NCBI GenBank assembly: GCA_029891385.1
Contig: CM057224.1
Coordinates: forward strand, 5,766,001-5,830,000
Length of the DNA stretch: 64,000 nucleotides
Origin: Erythroxylum novogranatense
Taxonomy: Eukaryota > Streptophyta > Magnoliopsida > Malpighiales > Erythroxylaceae
Direction of reading: 5' to 3'
A model generated the notes under the pieces. It saw only the letters and a program-made list of their open reading frames with translations, made no database searches and was not told the origin of the DNA. This document shows, in pieces, positions 48,136 to 60,050 of this stretch (its first letter is position 1; every line of letters begins with the position of its first letter). Made by a program: the position numbers and the translations under genes.

Positions 48136-48774
48136 TGACCAGAAACCTCCCAAAAACTCATTTTTTCGACATTTTTCATCTTCATGCTTCCCATATTTCA
48201 CAAATAACTCATCTTAACCCTAAATCATCATTCCTACTTCATTTCTAAACTCATTCCAACCCAAAATCATTCATAAACATAACAAAATCATTAACCCTAG
48301 AACACCGTTCAACAACAACTCACTTCACACATTTCACTTCATTTTCACTTCTAACTATCACTAAAAATGATTCATTCAACAAATCAAAAAGGGTTGAGTC
48401 TTGTACTTACTTGTTTAGCTCCAAGATTCGTCAAATTCTTCAAGATTTCCAAAAACTCTAGTTTTCCTCTTCTTCTCTTCTTCTTCCAAGACTTCTTCTT
48501 CCATTTCCAAACAAAACAACCATTTCTTCTTCTTTTTATACCCTTAATGAGTGTGCAATGTCCATTTTGCCCTTTCCTTTAAGCCTTAAGTCTTATAACC
48601 TTAAGTGACTTGCCTAAAATGCCCTTATGCATTCCTACCCCTTTTAATACAACCAAACCATATAATAAATTCAACTAACATTTACATAACAAGTAGCTCC
48701 AAAACTTTATCCATTAAACCTCATAATTTATTTAAATTATGCTTTATTTAACAAGAAAAACTCGGGGACCAACA

Positions 48775-51700
48775 ACTCTCCCCCTCTTAAAAAGTATTTT
48801 GTCCTCGAATTTCTTATCTGATTGATCAGGAGTGCAGGATGTTCCCGCATTTCTCATTTAACTTCATCACTCGAATACTTTCTTTTAAATGACCGTGGTC
48901 AACAGACTCGCTCGATCTTTCAATCCCTTATTTGGCCATTCACTTTCTTAACTAATTCCTCATTACTTTTCAGATCACTCACAATTTTCCACTTCCTGTT
49001 TCGATAGAACCAATATCATATCATATCAATATTTCCTTAATGTACTCAAGTATATCACATTTCGAGCTAAGACATCTTTTGTTAGTAGCTCTAACTCATA
49101 ATAATTTCATATAGACCAATTCAGTTGGGCTTAGCAAATCCTTTGTCCTAACTTGAGAACATCTTGTACCCCATGTAAACACACCTTGTACCCCATGTAA
49201 GCACACCTTGTGCCCTATGTAAGCACACCCTGTAAGGTGATACCCTTAGAGACAAATCATCTTTCATTTGATAATTCACATCACTTTAATATCAGTGCAT
49301 TTAACTCTTATGTCTATCTCACTGTATTCCATGCCTTTGGCACGGATCCTCCTAATTCATCCATCTTTCTTGAATCAATTAATATCACATGTCCGTAACA
49401 TCTCCAATTCTAGCCTTCAATGACCAGTAGGCCTTACTCATCATAATACAAAAGCGATGACTCTTTCTATCGTCAAACTCCTTATACAGTATTATATTGA
49501 AATCACGATGACAACGATTGTGATGCTTAAAGTCAAATACAACCATACATTGGTCTCATGTTCCTATGAACTCCAAACTATAAACTTCAAGCATATCTCC
49601 GACAGTTAAGACCATCGACAATTCAAACTTTCAGTCATTTGACATATTTCTTCTAGGATGTATAGCTTAAATCACCACTTGTACTTTTCTGACAGTCTCC
49701 TTGCTCAATCATCTTTGCCGGTATGCATACTTCTTATCTCAATCACCCAGTATCATTTTTCCTACTCGAACTTAAAATTCACATTCATTTTCAATTTCTT
49801 GCTAAGGTTCACAATTTCTGAATCCTCAATTTGAGCTTTGTTCATGTGAAACTGATCTTACATTTTCAGTGAGTAATGGCCCATCATTTTTCCCTAAACT
49901 CCATTCAACACTCTTTATTGCACTAGATCTGATAACCTCTATATCTGAATTCATACCCCACTGCTATTGAATTCTTTATTCAATGCATCTAATTACAACA
50001 CTAGCTTTACCATTTTTGTACTCATTTGTACAACATAATCTTCCAGTAACTCTATCCATTGTCTCAGTCTCGTATTCAATTCTTTTAACTCAATAAGTAC
50101 CTTAAGTTTCATGATCTGTATATCTTACACAGAGTCAAAATATTTCTGTACATATAATGTCTCCAACTTTCAAGCAATCACTACAGCAGCAAGTTTCAAT
50201 TCATGTATCAATAATCAACCTATGAGGTTTCAATTATCTCCATGCACATGAATTCACTTCATTTTACTACGTCAGATCTTATCTTGATCTCTTATGCAAA
50301 CATCATTGCATACTACTGAATTTCCAAATCCAGACGATATAATTAATATCGGTGTTATAATTCTCCAAAATTTTCTTTACCTTCATCCCTCATACAATTT
50401 ACTCATTTTTCCTCAAGTATTCAGACTATTCTTCTCAACTCTTCGAATACACTAAACATATCATCAAACTTCGCTTGGATCGCTTTAATCTTCAATACCA
50501 TAGTATTGTCGGGGAATTTGTTAACTTGAACAAGTATTGTCAAAACTCCATATGTCCACAATTGGTTCTAGTAATTCCTCAAATCGCTGATTCCTCAATG
50601 AGCAAATATTACCTCTTGTTATTTTCAATTTCCCAATAGTCTTTCCTTTCTTAACTGATTTTCTCCATTCTTTAGATTTCCTCATATTTCGCATTGACGT
50701 ATTCTAATGTCTACTTATTTATACTCGTTTCTCCACACACTCTAGTTTATTTGCAATCTTAGCTTCATGTGCTTATCACACCTTCATCGGATAAAATTTG
50801 CATTTCCCGAACATATTTACCCAAAACATAACGTGAACCTATATACTCCTCAAATTGGCAATTAATGTCTCCTCAAATTTAGGAATCCACTCGCATAGTT
50901 GGATCCTTTACATCAAGCAAAACACGTACTTTTTCAATAGCATATTCTACCTCTTTTGCTTGAGTCTCCGTTAGAGATAGAACTTCAATACTCGCTTTCG
51001 AATCGTTACATATTCCTTTTTGATAAGTTCTTTCATTGATCATTCTTAATATAAACTATCTGATCTGCTTAATCTAACTCAGTGAAATTCTTCTTCAAAA
51101 GAGAGTTTCTTTCTACTATCATATATGTTATTCATACAAATCTTTATCAATCACCTGCTATCATCATAACATCGTCAACTACTTTTAATCCCTCGAGAAG
51201 ACCAATTTCTCTCATCCTCATAAGGTGATAATGTTCAAGTCACTCAAAACTCAATAGAGTAATTAATATACTTGCTATCGCATATGCTTGGATGGGCATC
51301 GTCAAAGTCATGCCATTCTGTCCACAGATTTACTCCTTAAAATCACCAATTTTTATCTTACACAATTGATACCTTGATCTTCATTGATCTTAGACAACAG
51401 TTCTCTCTTTATCAAACATACTAACACCAATTTTATTCTTGTTTTTCCAGAATTCACTTTTTCTGATTCTATATCATTTCATAATGAGTCAATTACCATA
51501 TTGAGTGCATATACTCTTCTCATTTAGTTTTTTATCCTTTTTCTTAATCTCATTCATGCATAAGATCCCATCTTATACGCATTTGAAAATTTTCCCCATA
51601 CTACATATCATTTCATTCATCTCATATAAAGTCATTTATGTCTATTTCATTTCATTTCCCTTTCTCTATTTCCTCACTTCTATCTCATTTTCCATTTATC

Positions 51701-52223
51701 ATTTGTTTCATCTGGCACATGTATATCCTCAATCAATTCAAAATTATCGATGCATAATCATTATGAAATTTTGACCTCAATTTCACTAATTTCTTCTTAC
51801 TGCGGATCATAACTCTTGTCGTATTAATCGAACAACCACTTCGGTTCCAATTTCCTCGTCTTAAGATCATAACAAAGTTATGTTTCCATTGCACTCTACT
51901 TGTACACTCTAATCTCATCAGGTATACTTATATCTTTATATTTCTCAAACAATCCATGGCAATACATTCGTATCTATATCACTTTCCGAAAACATATCAC
52001 CACAGTACAATATTGTTATCATTCTCAATAATACATCCTCTAATACAATTGCAATGAATCATTATCTGTTATGCTTACCCATCCACTATTTCTCCTTTCT
52101 AATTATCCGCAACTTTCTTTTTCTCATATCACGAAAGAGTATCATCATTTTCTCACCTCAAATTCTTAACCATTGCTTATGCGTGTAACTCATACACATG
52201 CGCCCAAGCAAGATCATAATGCT
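48775..52223 (-). other. LTR-H interior, PPT at 48775-48790, no coding region
   Basis: Minus strand TTAAGAGGGGGAGAGT is the PPT. The remaining 3.4 kb is AT-rich with stops in all frames at short intervals; I find no RT, protease or integrase motif. Three tandem copies of CACCTTGTACCCCATGTAAG-like units lie at 49160-49232. A stretch near 48790-49020 is alignable with the interiors of LTR-G and LTR-I. Confidence 0.75.
49160..49232. repeat. Short tandem repeat of about 26 bp, three copies
   Basis: Units with CTTGTACCCCATGTAA, CTTGTACCCCATGTAAG and CTTGTGCCCTATGTAAG, each joined by CACAC. Non-coding. Confidence 0.85.
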
Positions 52224-52238
52224 GGCACTCTGATACCA
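52224..52238 (-). other. LTR-H primer binding site (tRNA-Met type)
   Basis: Minus strand TGGTATCAGAGTGCC, four bases from the 5' LTR. Matches the plant initiator PBS through the first eleven bases. Confidence 0.88.
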
Positions 52239-52242
52239 CAAA

Positions 52243-52446
52243 TGCTGGGCCCCATTTCTGGAACCGAACCTCGAAACAAAATACCATCATACATAAGCGT
52301 GGTTGCAATCTTTTCTTACTCTGATACCAAACATGATGAGCTCCGTTTTCAGAGTCCAACCATTGAACCATAAACGTTGGCGTAATCCAAAGAAATCATG
52401 AAGCTTAAAGTCTCATACCATTTCTATGTTCCTTTTCCATAACACA

Positions 52447-52511
<65 letters not shown>

Positions 52512-53463
52512 ACAATTCACAATCAAAATATTCATATCAAATCGATAACTTCCTCAAGTATACTGAATTTCCACTCAACCTGATCCATATACCCAAATGC
52601 ATTCTTCCACTCAACATCATCTATACGTAATTCATAATTCCTTAACATCAATAGATAAAGTTTTACAAGATCTAAAGGCATTCCAAGCCACAATTATAAC
52701 AATAATCCAAAATCTCAAAAGATAAAAGTTACATGAACTAGAAATCCTTGAAAAGTGACAAATCTTTGTATTTTACATAAATAACTCAAATTACAACATA
52801 AGCAAATTGGGAGTGCTGCCTTGACTCTCTTTCACTCCATCTCTTGCTCAAAACTTGAAGGTGGGGACGGAAGGGGGGTGAGATTAAAGCTCGTGGGTAA
52901 CAAGCTTATAACGAAGAATAAGCAAAATCGTTGAAGTGTTCATTTGTCATATAAAAATCATAATGAATTCATAAAATGCTTTGTTCCCAAATTCTCATTC
53001 AAATTCGAAATTTGAAATCAAAACTCATAGTTAAAAATGTCATCACATCAACACAGCATATTCATTTAACCATCGATACAAAACACTCAATTTATGCAAC
53101 ATACTTGACTATTCAAAGATGCAATGCACAAAAAAATGGCTCGAGAGTTCTGTGAAACAAAACGTATAAACTGAAGCTTATGCCGTGAACAAAACGAGTT
53201 CGATTTTTTAAAATCTCGTGGCCTCAAGTGGGCAGACGGGAGAAGGCTATATGTCGACGTGCACGTGATTAACGAAACGTTCCTCTCTTGCCCAAACAGA
53301 AGCACATAATCATGCTCAAATCATTTTTATCAAATGCTTTCATGCTTTTCATGCTCTTTTCTTTCTTTTCCGAATATACAAAATGCCATGAATTTTCCAA
53401 GGCATAACATAAAATGTTTCAATGCATTCCCATCTTTATTTTGAAATTCATCAACAAAGTTCA
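52243..53463 (-). repeat. LTR-H 5' LTR, first 1.2 kb
   Basis: Close match to 46033-47231. Carries the internal PBS-like sequence (52315-52330) and a long AT run. Interrupted by LTR-I at a position equal to about 47231. Confidence 0.9.
52451..52509. repeat. (AT)n microsatellite, about 29 units, LTR-H 5' LTR
   Basis: Uninterrupted AT dinucleotide run of 59 bases. Its length may be inexact in an assembly. Confidence 0.95.
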
Positions 53464-53935
53464 TGTAGCACCCCACTCCCGCAAGACTCGAACCCGATAT
53501 AGATGGTGATATCCGAGACCGCGCCCCGCGAGGGTGGTGTGCTAAGCACTCGATCAATCAAAATTTGATATCTAATTTTTTCCCTTTACAGACGCACATG
53601 CGGAAGTCAATAATCAAATAGGCCATAAGCCCTTTTTTATTATACAAGGCCATTTACAAAATTCCTATATGGCCATTTGTCCCTTTTACAAATACAAACA
53701 CTTGAATCATTTCAAAAAAATGATTCATACGGAAGTTGTGGAATATATAATTTAATACAAAAATAAAGACATGCAATGTAGACGCAAACTGATCCCGACC
53801 TCTATCCTTTACTTGAATGCTGTAATTATACTCCCGTTGGCCTAACGAAGTATTCTTCTTATCCTGAAAAATAGTTGCAAATTTTAGGTGAGTTTTGCGA
53901 ACTCAATGAGAGACCATCATTGATGGGTCACCCAT
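53464..53935 (-). repeat. LTR-I 3' LTR, end segment
   Basis: Carries the shared gypsy-like terminus, the hairpin (53827-53856) and the acceptor-like CTATTTTTCAG/G (53864/53863), then is cut by ATH-J. Confidence 0.85.
53827..53856 (-). ncRNA. Variant hairpin in LTR-I
   Basis: Minus strand TACTTCGTT, loop AGGCC, AACGGGAGTA. Two C-G pairs of the other families become U-G pairs in RNA, so the stem can still form. Confidence 0.5.
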
Positions 53936-55286
53936 TGGTGATGTTGTCGCCTGCAACCAAATATAAAAGAAATCACTTCCGTTAAAACAAATTAATGTAG
54001 TAGCGGTAAGCGGATATCGTTCCCACGAGGAATCTTTAACGGTAAAGGTTAGCTAGTTCAAACGAAAATAAAAAGGGGGGTTTGTCACGACAATAATAAA
54101 AATAAAAAGAAAATAACAAATCGAAAACAATAATTAAATTTGAAAATTCAATGAGAAAAATACCTTGGTTTCGGTTCATCGATGTTATCACGCTATTATG
54201 GATCCTCGACATAAAATTGCAATTATTAATAAACATTCATTGGGGGAAATCTCTTTTAAGTGTGATGACTAGAAACATGTATTCTAGCAATCTTATTAAA
54301 CAATAACCTAGATACGATCATAGGTAAATTGAATAATAACATTAAGAACCAATGACAAGTGATAAATATGTACGACATGCAATCAATCAAGCGAATATTT
54401 TCTTAGAATTTTCCGACTCTAACGTAGAAAAGTTAATCCTAATTGCTACTTTTGATTACCGAAACTGAACGTCGTATTTCGTTAATCTAGCGTTTGAATC
54501 AATTAATCTCTAGTAGCGCTCCTAGAAACCAACAAATCCAATTAGAAAGAATAGATCTGAAAATATTCAATGTTCATTAACAATCATGAAAAACATCCAA
54601 ATAATCTCACCAAAATAACATGTAACATGGATCCCTAAACCAAGATAAGAAAATTAACTACTCATACTTGAATTGAAATCAAAGAAAACAACAAAAGAAA
54701 TTGTCTCCATAACTGGTCTTTTAATGAAAGTAACGATAATCCTAAGTGAAAATATGCATAATGTAAAGAACAATAAACCCAAAAAAGTGCAACAAAGAAA
54801 CCTAACCTAAACCTACCTTAAAACCTACTAATGTTCGAATACTAAGACTTGATGATCCCCTTCTAACCCCTACACATGTATTTATATCCACTGCAAGCTC
54901 CCAATTTCCCTATGTGATGTGTATCTCCATATCTTGATTGGATTTCATCTTAGGTAGATAATCTTCTAATTTAGGTGGGAAACTTCTTGAAAAAGGACTC
55001 CAGAAAATCTTCGGAGATTTTGTTCTAATTGGAGACAATCTTCTGAAAAATCTGTAGTATTAGGATCTTGACCTTAGGCGTGCCCACACCTAATCTTTGA
55101 ATTTCGACCAATCTGGAATTTTCGAACTTCTTGCCATATTTTTCCTCTTTTTGATCCTTTTTCGTCTTTTCAGCATTGAAAACCATCTGTGAATATTTAA
55201 CAAACAATTCCATCAATATTTAAGTACCAATTTCACAAATCAATTAAAATTTAGTCTAAAACATATGCATTTAAAATGACTTATCA
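53936..55286 (-). repeat. ATH-J 3' LTR
   Basis: 1351 bp, same length as its partner at 58464-59814 and very similar to it. Non-coding; the ORFs at 54036-54236 and 55025-55216 recur in the partner only because the LTR recurs. Confidence 0.92.
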
Positions 55287-57090
55287 AATTCCCCCACACC
55301 GAACCTTTGCTCGCCCTCGAGCAACATATCGAACCATTAACTCAATCAATTTATCCTTTAAGAAATCAAGTGCATACAATCCATCAACTTGGGCTAGTAA
55401 GATTCAATTTGCAACACATATCATAATTGCTTTTTACTAATGCAAATAAACAAAATCAAAATCAAGCATCTTTGTTCAAAAGCAAACATGAAATCAAAGT
55501 GTATTCTTCTCACGGATTTCGCTCTTACACTCATGTGTTTGTTGGTAATGTGTTTCGCTCAAATCTCACTCTATCATGTTGCACTACCATAGGCTTGCAA
55601 TTTCACCAATTTTCATTCATTCAGATCACATAAGCCGATAGATAATGAGGACTTTATTCAAGGTTGTAATGGGGCTAGGTTCATAGGTGGGATAAAACAT
55701 GATAAAAAGGTTTGTCACAAGTTTTCACAAAGTATCAAGTAAAAGGGACACATAATTTCAGATTCTGGGCTAAACATATGACATAAAAGACAACTACTCA
55801 TACTCTTTTTCTTTTTCTTCTTTTCTTTCTTTCTTTTTTTTTCTTTTTCTGATTTTTTTTCTTTTTTTTCTTTTTTCTTTTTCAATCCACTAAGAAAAAG
55901 GGAAAAATGCAAATAAAAAAATAACAAACATGAGTAGAAGTGCCTATAAAAATATCTCATAACACAATGTAACACAAAAGTCCCAAATTACTCAATGCTT
56001 TATTCAACTTGTGAAAAGGGGAAAGGCTAATGGGGTATTTGGGTTTCTAATGTGAGGTGATAAATTCAAAAACAAGGATAAGGCTCAAAAGTATTTGCAA
56101 AAGGAAAATAACTAGGTGGGTCAATTTTAAGCTAATGGTGTAAAATCAAAGAATGCCTTAATCACTTCTATAGCCCATGTGAACAAAGAAATTCAAACCG
56201 GTTCCATGCAAGTTCTGAAGGCAACGTGAATAGAGGAGATCACTCAATTCAAACAATTAATATGAAATAAAGATGATATCATTTAGGTTCAAGTTCGCTT
56301 ACAGGTTTAAATTTAAGAATCCACCTTAATTTCACACTTTACTTCATTACTCCAATGTCAAAATTTTGACCAAGCCTATAAGATCAGCTATTACAATTAA
56401 TCAACATGTTCCATCTTAAAACTTACTTAGCCCAATTTAATTTCATGCATGTCCTCAATCTCATCCAAACTAATATGACCAAGTGTCATGGCTCAACATG
56501 CAAAACCGCACGCAATATTCAATAAAAATAGCCACAACAACCAACAATATTCACCAAAAATTGAAACAATTTTCCACATCAAAATTCTCAATTCCTCCCC
56601 CACACCTAAACCAACATTGTCCTCAATGTTAAAGAAGCATAAAAAAATAAAGGAAAAGAGTTAAAGAAAGCTTCTCTGTTAGTAAGTGTCGAGATCAACG
56701 TGTTGGCGGGTGTGGTGGTGTCGTATACGCAAGCCAGGAACCACGATATATCAACACACAAATAAGAGAGGAGCACAATGAATTAGCTAATTAAATCAAA
56801 TGAAGAGCTAGAGGGCGACAGGGGGTCATTAAATTGCAGTTCAAGCATAGCCAAGGAGCTAGAGAAATAAATCAAGAGGCGACGCACTAGACAAGAAATA
56901 GAGACTCTAGGGGAGACAGCTGGGCGTGCGTGAGACAAGAATAAAAACAGAGTGGGAGGCACTAGAGGGCTGACGACAAAAGATTAAAATTAAAATAGCA
57001 GAATATAAAATATTAAATTAAATTCCTAATTAAACTGAAATAAAAATAAAAAAATTGCTAACAAAACACATAAAAGAAAAGGATACGAAT
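55287..57090 (-). other. ATH-J 3' interior: PPT 55287-55300 and long untranslated region
   Basis: Minus strand GGTGTGGGGGAATT is the PPT. A second tract, AGGTGTGGGGGAGGAATT, occurs at 56590-56607 after AACATTGAGGACAATGTT, an arrangement common in Athila/Tat elements. A polypyrimidine run lies at 55801-55885. No gene is seen; the Lys/Glu-rich ORF at 55715-55975 is just the reverse of that run. Confidence 0.8.
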
Positions 57091-57150
57091 GGGGTGCCTC
57101 CTATTAAGCGCTTATCGAAGGTCATAAGCTGGACCCTTGGCATCTGTACA

Positions 57151-58221
57151 TCATCCATTATCGAATGGATGCTTGAGTCCAACAGGAAACATGTTCAAAC
57201 TCCATGAGGGGCCTGAAATAACTTCCTTTGAATGCGGCTCCTTGTCAGCACGATGCTCCATGACTTCTGATGAGTGGAACTTTATCGCTTCTCCATCATA
57301 CTCGAATGTCCACTCGTCTTTTCGGGCATCGCCCTTCTCACACCAGGATGGTCTCTGTAAAGGTAACGCCAATGGTTGTGGAGACTCGACATCCTGCTTG
57401 TCACCTTCAGTCTTCAGCTCGCTCGCCCACGGCTCTCCTAAAAATTGCACTTCGTGCGGCTCTTCTTGTTCTTCTTCTTCTTGTACCTGTAAATAACTAG
57501 GAAAAGGAAACAAAATTTGGTTAGCGATAACATGAACTGCATCACTTACCGTAGGAGGTTGAACATCCTCCATCCTTTCTCGAACTGTAATCTCTTCCTC
57601 TTCTAACTCTGCTTGTTCTTCCTTCGTTGTCGTGAAAAATCGACTTGGAAAAGGAGGCAGAAGCACCTTGTTTAGCACCCGTTTTTGCATCAATTCTGGT
57701 TGGACTGGAAAATTTTCAAAACTTTGTGCCTCTATTCGACTAACGGTAGCTGCAATTTGACTTAGCTGGTTTTCGATATTCCTTTGTTGATTTTCCAATT
57801 TTCGGATACTTGCTTCCATAGACCGAATACTTGCTTCTGTAGTCCGCTGAAACGTCAAAGTATTTGTGGTTAGAATTTGTAACATATCTTCTAAAGAAGA
57901 CTTACCTTCGACAGTTGACGTCATATTCGAATTTTGTTGAGGCACGTACGGTTGTCGAAACTGCTGGGATTGAAGAGTCCTCGTCTCCAAAATCATTATG
58001 ATCTCCTCCAAAGACATATCATTAGCTTGTGGTGGTGGAGGTGGAGGTTCGAAGTAGGACTGATCTTCATAGTAATTCGGTGGAGAAGTGTATACGTACT
58101 TTGTATTCTGCAAATAGGAACTCGTACAAGAAGAACAACCCATAAATGAGCAAACTTCACATACCTTAGCTTGTTGGTCATCTCTCGGTACTTGCGCAAC
58201 TAAGGGTGTGAAATCTGTCAC
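57151..58221 (-). CDS. ATH-J Gag-derived protein, intact 356-codon frame
   Basis: The frame runs without stops to TAA just after LKHPFDNG. Residues 20-35 hold a cysteine-rich relic (VCEVCSFMGCSSC). Residues about 105-170 form a coiled-coil-like block (SLEDMLQILTTNTLTFQR, then SMEASIRKLENQQ and NQLSQIAATVSRIEAQ), as in the Gag C-terminus of Athila/Tat elements. PPFPSRF follows at about residue 190, another known point in that region. Residues 200-300 are acidic (E and Q rich) and the end (WTFEYDGEAIKFH) may be a pol-end relic. The first codon given is GTG at 58221. An ATG at 58310-58308 lies in another frame and ends after nine codons, so the true start is uncertain. No enzyme domain remains. 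It could act as a particle protein or be a chance survivor. Confidence 0.72.
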   Translation of the reverse strand: MTDFTPLVAQVPRDDQQAKVCEVCSFMGCSSCTSSYLQNTKYVYTSPPNYYEDQSYFEPPPPPPQANDMSLEEIIMILETRTLQSQQFRQPYVPQQNSNMTSTVEGKSSLEDMLQILTTNTLTFQRTTEASIRSMEASIRKLENQQRNIENQLSQIAATVSRIEAQSFENFPVQPELMQKRVLNKVLLPPFPSRFFTTTKEEQAELEEEEITVRERMEDVQPPTVSDAVHVIANQILFPFPSYLQVQEEEEQEEPHEVQFLGEPWASELKTEGDKQDVESPQPLALPLQRPSWCEKGDARKDEWTFEYDGEAIKFHSSEVMEHRADKEPHSKEVISGPSWSLNMFPVGLKHPFDNG

Positions 58222-58439
58222 TTGATGGTCAAACCTGGAAGATGGAAACTTATTATCATAATAAGAATAATATGGATAATCTAAAATAAAACGTACTGAT
58301 AGTGAGCCATGCTGCTAAAAGATTGAAAAATCATAAAGAGCTGTGAAACTGAAACAAACAAAAGATAAGGTAACTAACAGTAACGAAACAAAAAGCAAAA
58401 ACAAAAACAAAAACATCACTAACAAAAACCGTTAAAAAA

Positions 58440-58460
58440 TTCCCCGGCAACGGCGTCAAA
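58440..58460 (-). other. ATH-J primer binding site (tRNA-Asp type)
   Basis: Minus strand TTGACGCCGTTGCCGGGGAA matches the tRNA-Asp complement (TGGCGCCGTTGCCGGGGA) with one mismatch. It lies three bases from the LTR. Confidence 0.88.
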
Positions 58461-58463
58461 ATT

Positions 58464-59814
58464 TGGTGATGCTGTCGCCTGCAATCGAATATAAAAGAAA
58501 TCACTTCCGTTAAAACAAATTAATGTAGTAGCGGTAAGCAGATATCGTTCCCACGAGGAATCTTTAATGCTAAAGGTTAGCTAGTTCAAACGAAAATAAA
58601 AAGGGGGGTTTGTCACGACAATAATAAAAATAAAAGGAAAATAACAAACCGAAAAAATTAATTAAATCTGAAAATTCAATGAGAAAAATACCTTGGTTTC
58701 GGGTCACCGATGTTATCACGCTATTATGGATCCTCGACATAAAATTGCAATTATTAATAAACATTCATTGGGGGAAATCTCTTTTAAATGTAATGACTAG
58801 AAACATGTATTCTAGTAATCTTATTAAACAATAACCTAGATACGATCATAGGTAAATTGAATAATAGCATAAAGAACCAATGACAAGTGATAAACATGTA
58901 CGACATGCAATCAATCAAGCAAATATTTTCTTAGAATTTTCCGACTCTAACGTAAAAAAGTTAATCCTAATTGCTACTTTTGATTACCGAAACTGAACGT
59001 CATATTTCGTTAGTATAGCGTTTGAATCAATTAATCTCCAGTAGCGCTCCTAGAAACCAACAAATCCAATTAGAAAGAATAGATCTGAAAATATTCAATG
59101 TTCATTAACAATCATGAAAAACATCCAAATAATCTCACCAAAATAACATGTAACATGGATCCCTAAACCAAGATAAGAAAATTAACTACTCATACTTGAA
59201 TTGAAATTAAAGAAAACAACAAAAGAAATTGTCTCCATAACTGGTCTTTTAATGAAAGTAACGATAATCCTAAGTGAAAATATGCATAATGTAAAGAACA
59301 ATAAACCCAGAAAAGTGCAGCAAAGAAACCTAACCTAAACCTACCCTAAAACCTACTAATGCTCGAATACTAAGACTTGATGATCCCCCTCTAACCCCTA
59401 CACATGTATTTATATCCACTGCAAGCTCCCAATTTCCCTATGTGATGTGTATCTGCATATCTTGATTGGATTTCATCTTAGGTAGATAATCTTCTAATTT
59501 AGGTGGGAAACTTCTTGAAAAAGGAATCCAGAAGATCTTCGGAGATTTTGTTCTAATTGGAGACAATCTTCTGAAAAATCTGCAGTATTAGGATCTTGAC
59601 CTTAGGCGTGCCCACGCCTAATCTTTGAATTTCGACCAATCTGAAACTGTTGAACTTCTTGCCATATTTTTCCTCTTTTTGATCCTTTTTCGTCTTTTCA
59701 GCATTGAAAACCATCTGTGAATATTTAACAAACAATTCCATCAATATTTAAGTACCAATTTCACAAATCAATCAAAATTAAGTCCAAAACATATACATTT
59801 AAAATGACTTATCA
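58464..59814 (-). repeat. ATH-J 5' LTR
   Basis: 1351 bp, paired with 53936-55286. Ends AAATGACTTATCA on the plus strand. Non-coding. Confidence 0.92.
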
Positions 59815-59966
59815 CCCAAACACATAACACATATGTCACACATCATACAAAATTTCAATCTCACATTCTCCATTCAGTACACTTAAACATTTATTTTATG
59901 CATATGCCATTTAGATGAGACTCACATTCGTTCTTATTGCTGTGACTGAGTGCCTCTCACATATAC

Positions 59967-60050
59967 AGAATACTAGCCCGTAGGCTTAATCGAATCGGAA
60001 TACTGGCCCGTAGGGTTAGTCGAATCAAAATACTGGCCCGTAGGCTCAGT
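59967..60050. repeat. Triple 30-bp module (TACTGGCCCGTAGGCT) in LTR-I
   Basis: Copies start at 59971, 60001 and 60031. The module lies beside GTGACTGAGTGCC, as the unrelated triple module of LTR-G lies beside GTGACTGAGCGC. Confidence 0.88.

Larger units (their letters stand above)
46033..48774 (-). repeat. LTR-H 3' LTR
   Basis: 2742 bp. In sense order: TATA box TATAAAAAG near 48542-48534, GC-rich array 48135-47890, donor 47364/47363, a region with a G-box CACGTG near 47030-47035, acceptor region near 46617, microsatellite 46233-46270 and a 91-bp end that contains a PBS-like sequence. Confidence 0.9.
46033..53463 (-). mobile_element. LTR-H: non-coding gypsy-like element, second LTR cut by LTR-I
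   Basis: LTRs start TGCTGGGCCCC at 46033 and 52243. The first ends at 48774 (GGGGACCAACA); the second is interrupted after 1.2 kb by LTR-I and its rest lies outside the window. PPT at 48775-48790 and PBS at 52224-52238 give minus orientation. The 3.4-kb interior has no gag or pol. Confidence 0.9.
53936..59814 (-). mobile_element. ATH-J: Athila/Tat-derived non-autonomous element
   Basis: Two 1351-bp LTRs (53936-55286 and 58464-59814; TGGTGATG...CTTATCA) flank 3.2 kb. PPT at 55287-55300, and a PBS complementary to tRNA-Asp, as is usual for the Athila/Tat branch of gypsy, set the minus orientation. The flanks CCCAT and CCCAA match at four of five bases. The interior has one gag-derived ORF and then the conserved post-pol sequence (AAGCGCTTAATAGGAGGCA, minus, near 57110); protease, RT and integrase are missing. 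It sits inside the candidate intron of LTR-I. Confidence 0.88.

Noticed and set aside
48775..52223. Hidden gag-pol in the LTR-H interior
   Set aside because: I looked for RT (YVDD, FIDD), integrase and knuckle motifs on the minus strand and found none; stops are frequent in all frames.
55715..55975. Lys/Glu-rich ORF on the minus strand
   Set aside because: It is the complement of a polypyrimidine run in the ATH-J untranslated region.
57137..57500. Plus-strand ORFs of 119 and 76 codons opposite the ATH-J gene
   Set aside because: They lie fully antisense to the better supported gag-derived frame and have no recognisable domain.
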